From NCBI GenBank assembly GCA_016927185.1, contig JAFGND010000025.1, forward strand, positions 25,118 through 89,117: a stretch of 64,000 nucleotides of DNA, written 5' to 3'. This document shows positions 9,204-19,181 of this stretch, piece by piece. The notes beneath the pieces were generated by a model, which did not search any database, had not been told where the DNA came from, and saw nothing but the letters and a program-made list of their open reading frames with translations. Every line of letters begins with the position of its first letter. Positions within the stretch are counted from its first letter, which is position 1. Position numbers and translations under genes: made by a program. Source of the DNA: Candidatus Coatesiibacteriota bacterium (lineage in GTDB: Bacteria > JAFGND01).

Positions 9204-12200
9204 TTAACTTGTAAATCCGAATTTCTTGTCTTTTCCTAATAGCATTGTTGATAGTTTTTCAAAATCAGCTGACATTTCAGGGAATTTTTCAGATATTCTC
9301 GAAATGGAAATCTCTTCCTTCAACTCCTTAAGCCATGTTCTTGCAGCAGGTTGCATTTTCATTATTATTTCCCTGAAGAGACTTACCGGAATTACCTGCT
9401 TGCCTTTGTTCTGATTGATACTATCCTGAAAAACCTTTTGTATGCATAATTGGTAAGCATTATCCATTTCTGCAAATGAAAAGCCAATGCTTGCATTAAT
9501 TGTCTCAGTAACATCCTGCCCTTGAAACTTGCTTTCAAGATATTCCTTTCTTTCACTTTCGTCTGGAAGAGAGAAATAAACAAAACGATCAATTCTACCT
9601 GTAGAAAGAAGTGAAGATGAAACCATATGAGGATTTTTTGTAGTCCCTATAAAGTAAACAAATGTATTTTTTCCCTGTAGTGCATCAAGTTCAAGCTGGA
9701 ACTGAGCAATCAATTCATTTGTCGTTTGCTTCTGCCATAATATATCAATGTCATCTACCAGAATCAAGGAAGGAGACTGTTCTATTGCGGTATTAAATAA
9801 ATTAGCAATGTTCTTCGAAGCATTACCACTCCATAAATCTAGAAGCTCACTTCCCTTGACTGGTATCAAGGATAAATCAGCTTCTCCTGCCAGACAATAT
9901 GCACAAAAGCTCTTACCTGTACCTGGTGCTCCATAAAACAGGAAGCCTCTTGATAAATCAAGTCCATAATTCCTGGCTAGCTCCTGTTCTTTCATTGGAA
10001 GCAGTACTTCCTGTTTCAGTATTTCTTTCACGGATTTCAATCCGATCATGGTCTTGAAATTCCTGTCAGTTACTTTCAATATCTGGAATTTTGCTAATCC
10101 TCTTTGCTGATCACTTCCTGCATATATCATTTTCTTGTGTATTCTAGCCTGGTACTTAAGCTCGCATGCGAGTTCCTGGAATTTATCATTTAGTGATGAA
10201 GGATCAATAGCAGCAGAACACGATTCGAACCATCCCCATAATTTGGGTTTTACCAGATTTATTGAATTCTTGACTGCCTCGAAATCAACAGGTGGGGCTT
10301 GAATCCTTGCTGCTGTACTGTCAGGGCGAGTATTCTCTTTTATGACCTTTGCAAATTGAGATTGCGAAGCAAGATAACATATATTTTCTATTTCCGCACC
10401 ACTGTAACCTTCAGTCAATTTAGATAATGTCTTCCATTCTTCGTCAGTCAATTGAGGTGGCAATTTGAATTTATGTTTGAACATATCCAGCCTGGCTTGA
10501 ATGGTCGGTACCCCAATGTAAATCAATCTGTCAATCCTTCCGGGTCTCAATATTGCCTCATCGATTGCCCATGGTCTATTGCTTGCACCTATCACCATTA
10601 TTTCCTCATCATTCGAGCCGAAACCATCAAGTTCAACGAGGAGCTGGTTTACCATTTCCAGATGAACGCTAGTTTGTGACCTGTCAACAGATTCTCTCTT
10701 ACCGCAGAGAATATCAAGCTCATCAAGAAAAACAACGCATGGTGTATGATTCCCTGCAAACTTGAAAAGATTCTGTATGTTTCTTGCACCATTTCCAACC
10801 CACATATCAACTATTTCTGATACTTTCACATTGATAAGTCCTGCCTGGAATCTTGCTGAAATCGCTTTTGCAAGCATAGTCTTGCCACATCCCGGAGGAC
10901 CATAAAGCAGGATTCCCCTGTTTGCCTTCAAGCCATAATGCCTTGCTAGTTGAGGATATTCAAGAGGTGCAAATATTTCCTGATAAAGAGTTTCTTTTAC
11001 ATCTGCAAGCCCCATTACATCATTGAATGTCACATCATTGACTCGTGAGAGAGAGAAGATTGAAAGCCCTCTTGACGCACTTCCACTTGATACAGGCATT
11101 TTTTTCTTCTGTCTGTAATACCTTTCCATTTCTTCCTTTAATGCCATATATTTACTTTCCAGAACCTCAGATTCTATATTTCTGTAGCAATCATCAAACC
11201 AGTCTTCCAGCGTAGGCTGGATTTCTTTCTGTGCTTCAAGAAGAAGTGGCATATCTATCAATATCTCTTTTTCCTGCTGTACAGCTGTTGATAGTGCCTT
11301 GCTTGCAGCAATATCAGTTATATTCTGGATTTCCGCTCCACTGTATTGATCTGTTTCCTGTGCCAGCCTCCTGTAATCAATATTATCTGAAATTGGTCTG
11401 TTTTCAAGATTAAGTCTGAATATCTCTGTTCTCATATCTTCATCAGGAACACCTACATAGAACATTCTGTCCAGTCTTCCTGGTCTTAGTGCTGCTGGAT
11501 CCAGAGCCCATGGTCTGTTAGTAGCACCAACAATAAGTATTTGCCCCTCGCTTCTGCTGAGATTACCCATTTCTGCCAGAAATTGATTAACAGCTTTTCT
11601 TTGTTCTTCATGCATATTGACTGCCCTGTTAGTAAGGAAGGCATCCAGTTCATCAAGCAGGATCAGAGAAGGAGCATTTTCTTTTGCAAATTTAAACAGA
11701 TTAGTGATATTTATTGCTGAGGTTCCCAGCCATACTCCTGAAATATCTGATGATTTCACATCGATGAAATTCATGCCTGTTTCACCACAAAGTGCTTGCA
11801 TTATCAGAGATTTTCCACATCCCGGAGGACCATAAAGCAGGATTCCCCTGGTTAGATCAATCTGATAACGCTTAGCCTGAGCTGGATAACGAAAGGGGAG
11901 TACTACTTCCTCATAGAGTCTTTTCTTAAGGTCTTCGAAACCAGCTATCCTTGAAAAGTCCATTCCAGTGATTTTCTGGACAGTGAATGTGGATAAACCT
12001 TTCTTCAGATCTTCATCATTTAGATACATTTCCTTATGAAAGGTCTGAATAGTCTGAGTGAAGAAACTTCTTACTAGTGAAACATCCTCTCCTTCCATGA
12101 AATTAAGAGAATCAAGTTCTTCTTTTGAAGAGGAGGAATTAATAAAAGCTCTGATTCTTTCTTTAGCAAGATCAGTCTCTATATTAAGCTTATCTGCCCA

Positions 12201-12995
12201 TTTGTAAGTATAAAGATTTATGAAGTGGACTTCATAAACCTCTTTTAAATCAGCGAGAAGTCTGGGTTGTTCCAGATTTATTGCAGCCGCTTCATTAATA
12301 AGCTCCTTGGCTTTTGGAGAGGAAAAAGGTAACATTGCAAGAGCAAAAGCTTCATAAAAATAGAAATTACGATTTATTATATTTTCATCATACTTCATGG
12401 CAATATCAATACAATTCTTGTAGTCTTTGTCTATCTCGCTTTTCTGGAATCTATTTCTCATTGAATCTATTGTATATTTGAAATAAAGACATCTTACTGT
12501 TTCCCTTGCAATTCTTATATTCTTGGAATTGGGAAGTCCCTGAGAAAGGAACTCCAAACCGAGTTTTGCCCCGAAATCATAACCATTGAAGCGTTCCTGC
12601 ATATCAAGCTCTTCATATAAACCAAGAAGCCTGTAACCTAAAACACCCATTTCGGGATAAATGAAACTTTTCTTGAATTCACCATGCATTTTCCTTAAGG
12701 CAATCAAAGCCTCTCCAAATATCTTCTTGGAATAGGTATCCTTTTCGAAATTGGCAAGCCCTCTTACTGCCTTGTCTTCTTCAATGAAGTTGTTCAAGGC
12801 ATCATCTGAATAAAAAGTTGCATAATATATTATTACCTGAAGTAACCAGTTCTCAGGAAGAGAGTAATAGTATTTGAAAGCTAACTGGAAAGCCATCATC
12901 AAGTTGTCTCCCTCGAAAAGGCAATTTATGGCTTCCCGCAAATCATTTTCAAATTGCTTTCTATCAAACTTTGCAGCAGGTGGTGTTGGTGACAT
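9204..12995 (-). CDS. Triple AAA+ ATPase with helical N-terminal domain
   Basis: 1263 residues. The first 320 are helical and TPR-like. Three successive ATPase modules of about 300 residues follow. Walker A motifs are GPPGCGKS (389-396), GPPGCGKT (699-706) and GAPGTGKS (1022-1029). Walker B acidic pairs are D448-E449, D758-E759 and D1081-D1082. Arginine-finger blocks are RPGRLDR (504-510), RPGRIDR (817-823) and STGRIDR (1131-1137). Each module opens with (R/K)GL..F......F...G...(L/V)K and ends with a P..(.)W linker, so the protein looks internally triplicated. The first two modules resemble Cdc48/FtsH-type AAA domains; the third has changed Walker B and sensor-1 residues and may not hydrolyse ATP. 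Probably a hexameric unfoldase or remodeller; substrate unknown. ATG start with AAAGGAG. Confidence 0.88.
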   Translation of the reverse strand: MSPTPPAAKFDRKQFENDLREAINCLFEGDNLMMAFQLAFKYYYSLPENWLLQVIIYYATFYSDDALNNFIEEDKAVRGLANFEKDTYSKKIFGEALIALRKMHGEFKKSFIYPEMGVLGYRLLGLYEELDMQERFNGYDFGAKLGLEFLSQGLPNSKNIRIARETVRCLYFKYTIDSMRNRFQKSEIDKDYKNCIDIAMKYDENIINRNFYFYEAFALAMLPFSSPKAKELINEAAAINLEQPRLLADLKEVYEVHFINLYTYKWADKLNIETDLAKERIRAFINSSSSKEELDSLNFMEGEDVSLVRSFFTQTIQTFHKEMYLNDEDLKKGLSTFTVQKITGMDFSRIAGFEDLKKRLYEEVVLPFRYPAQAKRYQIDLTRGILLYGPPGCGKSLIMQALCGETGMNFIDVKSSDISGVWLGTSAINITNLFKFAKENAPSLILLDELDAFLTNRAVNMHEEQRKAVNQFLAEMGNLSRSEGQILIVGATNRPWALDPAALRPGRLDRMFYVGVPDEDMRTEIFRLNLENRPISDNIDYRRLAQETDQYSGAEIQNITDIAASKALSTAVQQEKEILIDMPLLLEAQKEIQPTLEDWFDDCYRNIESEVLESKYMALKEEMERYYRQKKKMPVSSGSASRGLSIFSLSRVNDVTFNDVMGLADVKETLYQEIFAPLEYPQLARHYGLKANRGILLYGPPGCGKTMLAKAISARFQAGLINVKVSEIVDMWVGNGARNIQNLFKFAGNHTPCVVFLDELDILCGKRESVDRSQTSVHLEMVNQLLVELDGFGSNDEEIMVIGASNRPWAIDEAILRPGRIDRLIYIGVPTIQARLDMFKHKFKLPPQLTDEEWKTLSKLTEGYSGAEIENICYLASQSQFAKVIKENTRPDSTAARIQAPPVDFEAVKNSINLVKPKLWGWFESCSAAIDPSSLNDKFQELACELKYQARIHKKMIYAGSDQQRGLAKFQILKVTDRNFKTMIGLKSVKEILKQEVLLPMKEQELARNYGLDLSRGFLFYGAPGTGKSFCAYCLAGEADLSLIPVKGSELLDLWSGNASKNIANLFNTAIEQSPSLILVDDIDILWQKQTTNELIAQFQLELDALQGKNTFVYFIGTTKNPHMVSSSLLSTGRIDRFVYFSLPDESERKEYLESKFQGQDVTETINASIGFSFAEMDNAYQLCIQKVFQDSINQNKGKQVIPVSLFREIIMKMQPAARTWLKELKEEISISRISEKFPEMSADFEKLSTMLLGKDKKFGFTS

Positions 12996-13010
12996 TTCAC
13001 TCCTTTAAAA

Positions 13011-14366
13011 CTATTTGGTGGTTGAAATCCTTTTTTCCATCAAACTGTCAAATCTTTTTGAGTAATTCTGTAATAATGCAGGTAATTTAGACAACTCTAT
13101 ATCATTCAGTGGAGGAAAAGAAATCAACCTGTTTTTCAGTGGATTAACATTCCTTCCTCCAACTTTTATCCTGTAATCCAGGTGAGGACCTGTACTTAAT
13201 CCTGTTGAACCGACATATCCAATAACTCTTCCTGTTTTTACGAATGTGCCTTTGTTTACTCCTTTTGCAAAACTGTTCAAATGTCCATAATAAGTGACAA
13301 CTCCTGCCATATGCTTTATTGCAATCATGTTTCCGTATCCTCCACTCCTTCCCTTCATGACAACAGTACCTGATGAAGCTGCTCGAACTGGAGTTCCTTT
13401 TTTTGCAACAAAGTCTATTGCAAGGTGAGGTCTGTATCTCTTTAGAATAGGATGCATTCTTCTAATTCTATAATTACTGGATATCCTTTTGAATCTTAAC
13501 GGTATTATTAATGCAATTCTGTGAAGGCACTTTCCTGTTTCAGTATAATACAGACCTTCCCCTGGATCCTTTTCAAGAATAGGAAGAGAATCATCTTCAG
13601 CTACAACTTCTTCCTGTTTCAATGATGAAGGATAAAAAGCCAACTGGTATGTCCTGTCAGTTGTTTCTGCCTTGCTCCACCATAACTGCTTGAATTCTCT
13701 TCTTCCTCCGGGTAAAACCTGTTCAGTTATCAGGAATGAAAAGACAGTCCCTTTTTCTCTGCATTTCTTTGTTCCTATATATCTTGCCCAGAATTGTATT
13801 GCTTGCTTGATAAAAGCTGGATTATTATATTTCTCGGCAAGCATTGGCTGCATTCTTGTTGAGAGAGTGCAAACCAAGGCTCTTTCCTGAAGCCCTTCCT
13901 TCATTGTTACGCACTGCATAAGCCATCCATGAGAAGTCCTGTAACCCCGGTATATCTCCTTGCTTTCTCTTTGAAGTTCAAGACTGTCAATTGATCCATC
14001 AGCATTCTTTGAAAATAATGTTATTTTATCTCCCTTCTGAGATATTCCAACATCCTTGTTCTCCTTGAAAGCTTCAACCAGGCTATCAATCCTGTTCTCA
14101 GGTTGTCCTATTCTCAGAAAAAAGTCGTTCCATGTCTCCCTTGTTTTCACTTCAATTAATTCTGGATAGTAACCTGAAGGTTTAATTTTTTCCTCCACCT
14201 TCACAGGTTCTTCTTTTTTTTCGCTTTTCCTTGATATTTCAATGAATAATCCTCTTACACTTATAAAAACAAGGAAAATACCAATAATAAGAATAAAAAG
14301 AAGTCCATAAGGCAAGAATCTGTTCCAAATGATGAGGTTTTTCCATATATCCTTAAGGAAATTCAT
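13011..14366 (-). CDS. Membrane-anchored M23 (LytM-type) peptidoglycan endopeptidase
   Basis: 451 residues. One N-terminal membrane segment (about 18-40) is followed by a charged linker, a central domain of unknown fold and a C-terminal M23 domain (about 310-420). The zinc motif H...D is present as HLAIDF. The second motif reads GPHLDYRI, where the usual HxH has Asp in place of the last His; this variant recurs in M23 proteins, but it leaves catalytic activity less certain. The GYGN...HMAGVVTYYGHL and GSTGLSTGPHL blocks are typical. Expected to face the periplasm and to cleave cross-link peptides or regulate such cleavage. It overlaps the upstream glycosyltransferase-like gene by 4 bases (ATGA), indicating translational coupling. 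Confidence 0.88.
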   Translation of the reverse strand: MNFLKDIWKNLIIWNRFLPYGLLFILIIGIFLVFISVRGLFIEISRKSEKKEEPVKVEEKIKPSGYYPELIEVKTRETWNDFFLRIGQPENRIDSLVEAFKENKDVGISQKGDKITLFSKNADGSIDSLELQRESKEIYRGYRTSHGWLMQCVTMKEGLQERALVCTLSTRMQPMLAEKYNNPAFIKQAIQFWARYIGTKKCREKGTVFSFLITEQVLPGGRREFKQLWWSKAETTDRTYQLAFYPSSLKQEEVVAEDDSLPILEKDPGEGLYYTETGKCLHRIALIIPLRFKRISSNYRIRRMHPILKRYRPHLAIDFVAKKGTPVRAASSGTVVMKGRSGGYGNMIAIKHMAGVVTYYGHLNSFAKGVNKGTFVKTGRVIGYVGSTGLSTGPHLDYRIKVGGRNVNPLKNRLISFPPLNDIELSKLPALLQNYSKRFDSLMEKRISTTK

Positions 14367-16510
14367 TTTACTGTTTCTTCTTTTCCTGCAATCATTTCTA
14401 TAAGCCGTGATATCTGTTTTGAATACTTCGGATCATTTATCAGGAAGTTATAGTATATGGCTTTCATCAAGTTTTCATTAGCACTTTTTTCCATTTGTAG
14501 CATATATTGTGACCATGCCAGGACAGTGTATGCTGGTGTCCATTTACTCCTATGCTTTATTATTTCAGAAGCAATCTCTGCTGATAATAAATACTGCTTA
14601 TTGATTAGAGCCAGTTCTGCATGAATAAGCTTAATTGAAGTTAGATCAGGATGCTTGCTAGCGTAAGATGACATGAGTTTATATGAATCAAGATAATTTT
14701 TTTTCTTGAAAAGCAAACAGGCCTTTACAAACTCTGACTCTTCTGGATTATTCCTGAGTTTTTTGGAGATATTTTTTAAAAGAAAAAGCCTTATCTTGCC
14801 TACCATGAATTGAGACAATACAAGCAAAGAATCAGCATTTTCAAGACTCATAAGGTACTTGCCTTCTTCTGTCTTCGGATCAACAAGGAAATAATCAACT
14901 TCCGAAACACTATTGAAGTCGCTTATTCCATTTTCATGGAGAACGAATCTTGTCTTGTTACTTAATCCAGGCAGCGCAGACCAGGAAGCACCCAACTTCT
15001 TGTTTCCAACAATCTCTGCAACCTCCCTGCTTGTAGCAAGTTGAGAAAACTGCTGATTGTTATTATTAGCAGAGATATGAATGACAAGGAAATATGAATT
15101 CACCAGGAAAAGAAATCCAGCGAAATATTTGACATAGTTCAGGTTGAGATTGAGTTTTTCTTTTCTCATGAACATGAGAATCAATATCGCTGCAATCAAG
15201 GATATCAAATCGTGTAAATAGGCTGGTTTAGTGAATTTCAATATCATCATATCCTCGTCATGCATATACATCATATATCTTTGTGGAATGAACTCACCAG
15301 CAGCAAAAGTGAATCTCAAGAACGTGTAGCAGACAATTGCTAGTATTGGCAAGAGAATCAAGTAATGTAATAATGAGAAGTCTGGGTTCTCGAAAATATT
15401 CTTTTTCTTCATCACTTTCCACATTTCGATGATTACTATTGGCATGGGAAGCAGAAGCATCATTTCATATCTTAATGGACAATATGTATTCAGGGAAAGA
15501 TAGCATGGTATAAGTAAAAGCATCAGGATACTCCATTTTACATATAATCTCAGATTAGCTCCATATTGTTTTACTGAATAAATTGATGCAATACCTAAAG
15601 CCAGATAGCCAAGAATCATTTGAGCAGGAGCTTGCTGGGCAAGTAAAGAAAAAGTTCCTATTCTTCTTAAGCCATCAATATAATCATATATGGAAGTTAT
15701 CATTGGTTGGGCTTTTGTTATAGTCAAATATGCATTTTTCCATTCCTGGTAATCAGGCAAAATAAGTATAAAAAGATATAGAATGAATGTAGCAAATGCT
15801 CCAGATAGAAAAAAGACTAACCTGTTCCTTGCTTCTCTTCTACCATTAAATGGCAACAGGAAATCCCATAGCAAAGAGATGAAAGTCACTAATACTATAC
15901 TTGAAGCTGCAGCTTTTATTCCCATTGCAGCAAGAACCATCAATGACCCTCCCAGAGATATCAAGTATTTATTATTCTTTAGTATAAGGAGCAATCCTGT
16001 CATTACTAAGGCAAACATCGGAAATTCAAGAAGCGCTAGCTTGCCATAAGCATAGAATGGTATGCAGAGAACGAATATCAAGCAGCCTATAAAAGAATGA
16101 AGTTCATCGTTTTCCTTTCTCAATATTGAAAAATAGATGAATATCAGTCCTAATGCAGAGAGAATGCTTATCAATCTAGCCGAGAAGAAAGAGACACCTA
16201 TAACTTTGAAAACAGAATACTGAATTATTGAAAGAAATGATGTCAGATAGAATCTTGGCCAATTCCCCTCAGGTTTCCATGAGCCGAAATATATCTTGTT
16301 GATCGCAGGTGCTGCCCAGAAAGCTTCATCAGAGAAAGGTCCTGCAGACCAGCTCATCCCGAGCAGGGGATCCCCCTCTGTTTCATGAAATAAAAGGAAA
16401 GCAGATATAATAAGCAGAATAATGAAACATATCTTGACTTTCGGGATTCGTATTTTTCGTTCCTTTACTGTACTTGATGAACGCAATGTTTTTGATTTTT
16501 TCTTTGCCAT
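14363..16510 (-). CDS. Polytopic GT-C/PMT-like glycosyltransferase, helical C-terminus
   Basis: 715 residues. A basic N-terminus precedes about ten or more hydrophobic segments between residues 27 and 480. The block SFFSARLISILSALGLIFIY near residue 105 matches the R...S...G......Y region of lipid-linked-sugar glycosyltransferases (GT39/GT83, ArnT-like). A soluble tail of about 200 residues ends in repeats resembling TPR helices. The acceptor and sugar cannot be read from the sequence. Coupling to the M23 peptidase points to envelope glycan work. No clear Shine-Dalgarno precedes the ATG. It diverges from the NamZ gene across a 92-base gap. Confidence 0.75.
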   Translation of the reverse strand: MAKKKSKTLRSSSTVKERKIRIPKVKICFIILLIISAFLLFHETEGDPLLGMSWSAGPFSDEAFWAAPAINKIYFGSWKPEGNWPRFYLTSFLSIIQYSVFKVIGVSFFSARLISILSALGLIFIYFSILRKENDELHSFIGCLIFVLCIPFYAYGKLALLEFPMFALVMTGLLLILKNNKYLISLGGSLMVLAAMGIKAAASSIVLVTFISLLWDFLLPFNGRREARNRLVFFLSGAFATFILYLFILILPDYQEWKNAYLTITKAQPMITSIYDYIDGLRRIGTFSLLAQQAPAQMILGYLALGIASIYSVKQYGANLRLYVKWSILMLLLIPCYLSLNTYCPLRYEMMLLLPMPIVIIEMWKVMKKKNIFENPDFSLLHYLILLPILAIVCYTFLRFTFAAGEFIPQRYMMYMHDEDMMILKFTKPAYLHDLISLIAAILILMFMRKEKLNLNLNYVKYFAGFLFLVNSYFLVIHISANNNNQQFSQLATSREVAEIVGNKKLGASWSALPGLSNKTRFVLHENGISDFNSVSEVDYFLVDPKTEEGKYLMSLENADSLLVLSQFMVGKIRLFLLKNISKKLRNNPEESEFVKACLLFKKKNYLDSYKLMSSYASKHPDLTSIKLIHAELALINKQYLLSAEIASEIIKHRSKWTPAYTVLAWSQYMLQMEKSANENLMKAIYYNFLINDPKYSKQISRLIEMIAGKEETVK

Positions 16511-16602
16511 TTTTTATTACCCAATCTCATACTCATTATAGAAAAGTCAAAATAAATGTGATTTGACTTGACCAAAGCATGAAAAATATATCCCTTGATT
16601 AA

Positions 16603-17865
16603 GTGAAAAGGAATGCATTTGTTTTTCTGGCTTTTATAATGATCGCCTGTTCAAGCATGTCTAGCAAAGCCAGAAATGAAGATCAAAAAACTGACACCAA
16701 AGAAGAAATCTCAGAGGAAATGAAAAAAGAAGGTATCCGGAAAGTGCTTACTGGAATAGATGTTCTTGAAAGAGATTCTTTCAAGATTCTCAAAGGCAAG
16801 AGAATAGGTTTGATAACAAATCATTCCGCCCAAAATAGTAATGGAATTAGTACAGTTGAACTGCTTTCCAGGAATACAAGACTTGTGAAATTGTTCGCTC
16901 CAGAACATGGTATAGAAGGAAGTCATGGAAAACCTTTCCCTGGTTCCTGGAATTATGATTATGGTATTCCTGTCATAAGTTTATACTCAAAGTCAAAAAA
17001 ACCTTCATCTTCTGATCTGGACGATATTGATGCTTTAGTATTCGATATCCAATCTGCTGGAGCAAGATATTATACCTATATAACCACAATGGGATATTGT
17101 ATGGAAGCAGCTGCAATGCATAACAAGGAATTCATTGTCCTGGACAGACCTAATCCTGCAGGAGGAAATAAAGTAAGTGGAGCTGTTCCCCTGAAAACAG
17201 AATGTAAAAGCTTCATCTGCTATTATTCACTTGCAACTCAGCATGGTATGACTATTGGAGAACTTGCTAATATGTTCAAGGAGGAAAAGAAGTTAAGTCT
17301 TGAACTGACAGTCATTCAAATGAAAGGATGGAGTAGAAGCATGACCTATGACAAAACAGGTCTTTCATATATACCACCTTCTCCCAATCTCAAGAGACAG
17401 GAATCAATTATACCTTATTGCATACTTGGCTTTCTTGAGCATTCAAATATTTCGGTAGGCAGGGGAACTGAATATCCGTTTGAAATCTATGGAGCTCCTT
17501 TTATTGATGAAAAGAATATGGTAGAAGAACTCAACAACTTCAGATTGAAAGGTGTTGAATTCAAGGAAGCGACTTTTATTCCAGAAGGAAGTTTTTACAA
17601 AGGAAAACTGTGCAAAGGTTTCAGGATTCATATTTCTGATAAATCTGAATACGAGGGAAATGAAATTGCAATGGCAGTATTGGTAACTCTTCACAAGCTG
17701 AATAAACATAATTTCAAGCCTTCAAATGCTTTTAACTCAGCATTTGGCTCAAGAAAGATTTCGAATCTGGTCTTCAGGGATACTGACATAAAGATACTGA
17801 AACATCTATTAATGAAACAGAATGAGACCTTTCTTGGCAGGAGAAAAAAATACTTGTTATATTGA
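16603..17865 (+). CDS. namZ: NamZ-type exo-beta-N-acetylmuramidase (DUF1343), lipoprotein
   Basis: 420 residues. The N-terminus has a lipoprotein-like signal with a candidate lipidated Cys at 16 (MIAC). The DUF1343 core begins at GIDVLERD (about 48) and shows the family blocks GLITNHSAQ, LFAPEHGIEG, LVFDIQSAGARYYTYI, LDRPNPAGG and GRGTEYPFEIYGAP. In Bacillus subtilis this family (YbbC, renamed NamZ) removes N-acetylmuramic acid from non-reducing ends of peptidoglycan fragments, so wall recycling or scavenging is the likely role. The start is GTG without a clear ribosome site. It is followed after 95 bases by pepP. No MurNAc transporter or MurQ is visible. Confidence 0.88.
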   Translation: MKRNAFVFLAFIMIACSSMSSKARNEDQKTDTKEEISEEMKKEGIRKVLTGIDVLERDSFKILKGKRIGLITNHSAQNSNGISTVELLSRNTRLVKLFAPEHGIEGSHGKPFPGSWNYDYGIPVISLYSKSKKPSSSDLDDIDALVFDIQSAGARYYTYITTMGYCMEAAAMHNKEFIVLDRPNPAGGNKVSGAVPLKTECKSFICYYSLATQHGMTIGELANMFKEEKKLSLELTVIQMKGWSRSMTYDKTGLSYIPPSPNLKRQESIIPYCILGFLEHSNISVGRGTEYPFEIYGAPFIDEKNMVEELNNFRLKGVEFKEATFIPEGSFYKGKLCKGFRIHISDKSEYEGNEIAMAVLVTLHKLNKHNFKPSNAFNSAFGSRKISNLVFRDTDIKILKHLLMKQNETFLGRRKKYLLY

Positions 17866-17960
17866 GCCTTGAACTGAATTTTTTTATTTACTTAATATGT
17901 CATGAAAATGATATTGTCATGGATAATTAATTAGATATTGTTTGGGGATAAAGGAGAGAT

Positions 17961-19178
17961 ATGGAAAGAAATATTTATAAGAAAAGAAGAGATGCTTTAT
18001 TCAAGCAGCTCCCCAAAGATTCTGTTGCTATAATTCCTTCATTATCGGGTAATCCAGAAAATCAGCCTTATGATGCCAGTTTCTATTATCTGACTGGATT
18101 AATGCTTAATAATGCAATACTTGTAATGACAAAAGAGAAAAGCGTTGAGAAAGAAACCATATACAGGATGAAGATAGATCCTGTCTTATCTTTATGGGTA
18201 TGCTCTCCTCCACCAGATGATGAGCTGAGGGCTAAAAGTGGTATAAAGGACCTGAAGGATTTTAGCTTAGATGCTTTATTAGATACATTATACAATGAAG
18301 CTGCTAAAGGCATGAAGGATTTCTATCTTCACTATACCCCAAAGAAGCCAAATCTTCCATCTTCTTTATCACAAGCACTTGTTGAGAAAATAAGAAGGTA
18401 TTTGCCTCATATAAACTTGATATGGCTTTCTCCCATAATTTACGAGCTGAGAAGAGTCAAAACTCCTCAAGAAGTAACTTTATTCAAGGAAGCAATACGC
18501 ATTACAAAGAATGCAATTGTAAATGTTTTCTCTAGAAGATCGATATATCAGAATGAATGCCAGGTTTATGCAGATTATAGTGCTTCATTGATAAATGAAC
18601 TGAACAGAAAAAGTGGCTTCAATGTAATTGTTGCAGCAGGGAAGAATGCAACAATACTGCATTATGATAACAATAACTCCCCTATACATAATAATTCAAT
18701 GGTCTTGATTGATGCAGGATGTGACTATGAAGGTTATAACAGTGATATAACCAGATGTTTTCCAAGAGGGAAACTATTCCCTGCAAAAGCAAAGCACATA
18801 TATGAAGCAGTCTTGACAGCACAGGAGCTTATAATAAAATCAATCAAGCCCGGAGTTTCACTTCAGGAGATAAATGATAATGCAAAAGATATTATTTTCA
18901 GGGTTTACAAAGATGCCAGGATAGTGAAAACACTAGATGAATTAAGCAAGGTCTATTATCATGGTGCAAGTCACTATTTGGGGCTAGAAGTCCACGATGT
19001 TGGTATAAGATCCAGACTTCTGAAACCTGGTTGTGTCCTGACCGTTGAACCTGGTTGTTATGTAGAAAAGCTTGGAATTGGGATAAGGATTGAAGATGAT
19101 ATCCTTGTCACTTCCTCGGGATATGAAAACCTTTCCTTTTCAATTCCGAAGAAGATAAAGGAGATTGAAGCATTATAG
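17961..19178 (+). CDS. pepP: Xaa-Pro aminopeptidase (M24B)
   Basis: 405 residues. The N-terminal creatinase-like domain (about 1-160) and the C-terminal pita-bread domain carry all five metal ligands: D251 and D262 (LIDAGCDYEGYNSDIT), H338 (HGASHYLGLEVHD), E363 (TVEPGCY) and E378 (GIRIEDD). H345 is the conserved active-site His. It removes an N-terminal residue preceding proline and is cytosolic (no signal peptide). The ATG follows AAAGGAGAG. Three bases separate its stop from hldA, so pepP, hldA, the DUF2723 gene and the LytR_C gene form a tight operon. Confidence 0.95.
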   Translation: MERNIYKKRRDALFKQLPKDSVAIIPSLSGNPENQPYDASFYYLTGLMLNNAILVMTKEKSVEKETIYRMKIDPVLSLWVCSPPPDDELRAKSGIKDLKDFSLDALLDTLYNEAAKGMKDFYLHYTPKKPNLPSSLSQALVEKIRRYLPHINLIWLSPIIYELRRVKTPQEVTLFKEAIRITKNAIVNVFSRRSIYQNECQVYADYSASLINELNRKSGFNVIVAAGKNATILHYDNNNSPIHNNSMVLIDAGCDYEGYNSDITRCFPRGKLFPAKAKHIYEAVLTAQELIIKSIKPGVSLQEINDNAKDIIFRVYKDARIVKTLDELSKVYYHGASHYLGLEVHDVGIRSRLLKPGCVLTVEPGCYVEKLGIGIRIEDDILVTSSGYENLSFSIPKKIKEIEAL

Positions 19179-19181
19179 AAA

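Noticed and set aside
16563-16592. TTGACT followed by TATATC as a promoter for namZ
   Set aside because: The -10 is weak and would place the transcript start within a few bases of the GTG; not supported enough to annotate.
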